Origin: Alphaproteobacteria bacterium
Lineage (GTDB): Bacteria > Pseudomonadota > Alphaproteobacteria > SP197
Length of the DNA stretch: 54,820 nt
NCBI GenBank assembly: GCA_009694045.1
Contig: SHVY01000019.1
Coordinates: forward strand, 1 to 54,820
Reading direction: 5' to 3'
Shown in pieces: positions 54,603 to 54,820 of this stretch. The position numbers and the translations under genes are program-made. The notes under the pieces are model-generated. The model searched no databases. It was not told the DNA's origin and was given only the letters and a program-made list of their open reading frames with translations. Numbering within the stretch: the stretch's first letter is position 1; every line of letters begins with the position of its first letter.

Positions 54603-54820
54603 TCAGGAACATGGTTGTGGCCTGGTGAGCCTGCGGAGCATGAGGCGGATTATGGCGAGGCGGATGAAGGCGACCGCGATCCTGGCGTGACGCTCGAAGT
54701 CGCGAGCGAGGCGACGATTGCGGCTGATCCAGGCCAGCGTCCGCTCCACGATCCATCGTTTGGGGAGTACCTCGAAGCGATGGAGGTCTGGGCGCTTGAC
54801 GATCTCCAGGGTCCAGGTTC
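54603..54820 (-). mobile_element. IS5-family transposase, C-terminal part (runs off the window)
   Basis: The frame reads in from the window edge and ends with a TGA at 54603-54605. It shows [20 protein letters not shown] then [19 protein letters not shown]. This is the C-terminal DDE region of IS5-family (IS427-like) transposases, with the catalytic Glu in WIVERT. The rest is outside the window. The element's inverted repeat should lie near 54585-54600, but I could not fix it. Confidence 0.8.

Overview
The window looks like one chromosomal contig from a high-GC alphaproteobacterium, most likely Rhodospirillales or a close relative (inference). The basis is the lipid A/Kdo cluster (msbA, DUF374 acyltransferase, waaA, lpxK, LpxL-like), a plant-type glutamate-cysteine ligase, ubiA/ubiD, two BKACE (DUF849) enzymes, purD next to xseA, and dense overlapping gene junctions of the GTGA/ATGA type. 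Both ends lie in insertion-sequence transposases (IS3-type on the left, IS5-type on the right). That is what a draft contig broken at repeats looks like.

Layout. 0-0.2 kb: IS3 end. 0.35-2.4 kb: a truncated universal stress protein and a broken AAA+ ATPase gene, with an FNR/FixK-like site between them. 2.6-5.3 kb: fatty acid hydroxylase/sterol desaturase, an enolase-superfamily dehydratase and a broken GNAT gene. 5.3-6.9 kb: the DEAD-box helicase rhlE with a long structured leader. 7-23.5 kb: an accessory catabolic region. It holds a BKACE, an SDR, a hydantoin/Asp-Glu racemase-type protein, and a five-gene operon (OYE-type Fe-S flavoprotein, XRE-cupin regulator, MDR dehydrogenase, DddP-like M24 hydrolase, Rieske oxygenase). 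A second Rieske oxygenase is divergent from that operon. Also here are a class II aldolase-like protein, a zeta-class GST, a formamidase-like protein, an orphan Tat-type polyamine-like binding protein, a TTC38-like TPR protein and a prolyl iminopeptidase. 23.5-26.7 kb: glnA-amtB-glnK, all three interrupted. 26.8-32.2 kb: arsR-DUF899, rsmD-rluB, a glutamine-amidotransferase-like hydrolase with a second BKACE, tadA and a bicupin. 32.2-45.2 kb: mostly core genes (purD, xseA, lipid A/Kdo genes, msbA, tldE) plus an internally deleted SNF transporter and an MFS transporter. 45.2-46.6 kb: a MITE-like palindromic element, a GNAT gene and a vapBC pair. 46.6-54.2 kb: ubiD, an acetoacetate-decarboxylase-like protein, tandem EamA transporters, ubiA, rsmE and gshA.

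How the genes work together. The 9.6-17 kb block probably performs stepwise oxidative demethylation or cleavage of a small methylated N- or S-compound. This rests on the family combination: two Rieske oxygenases, a trimethylamine-dehydrogenase/stachydrine-demethylase-type flavoprotein and a DddP-like hydrolase, all beside a cupin-fused XRE sensor. No Rieske reductase is present, so electrons must come from elsewhere. The core blocks serve lipid A synthesis and export, purine synthesis, rRNA modification, ubiquinone synthesis and glutathione synthesis.

A striking property is the number of damaged genes: nonsense codons, frameshifts (two in homopolymers), and two in-frame internal deletions (Hsp20 and the SNF transporter). 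Some are probably sequencing or assembly errors. The in-frame deletions are harder to dismiss. I found no phage, CRISPR array, tRNA or rRNA gene. No clearly new system is proven; the best candidates are the DddP-like/Rieske operon, the rhlE leader, and the nested palindromic element at 45.3 kb.
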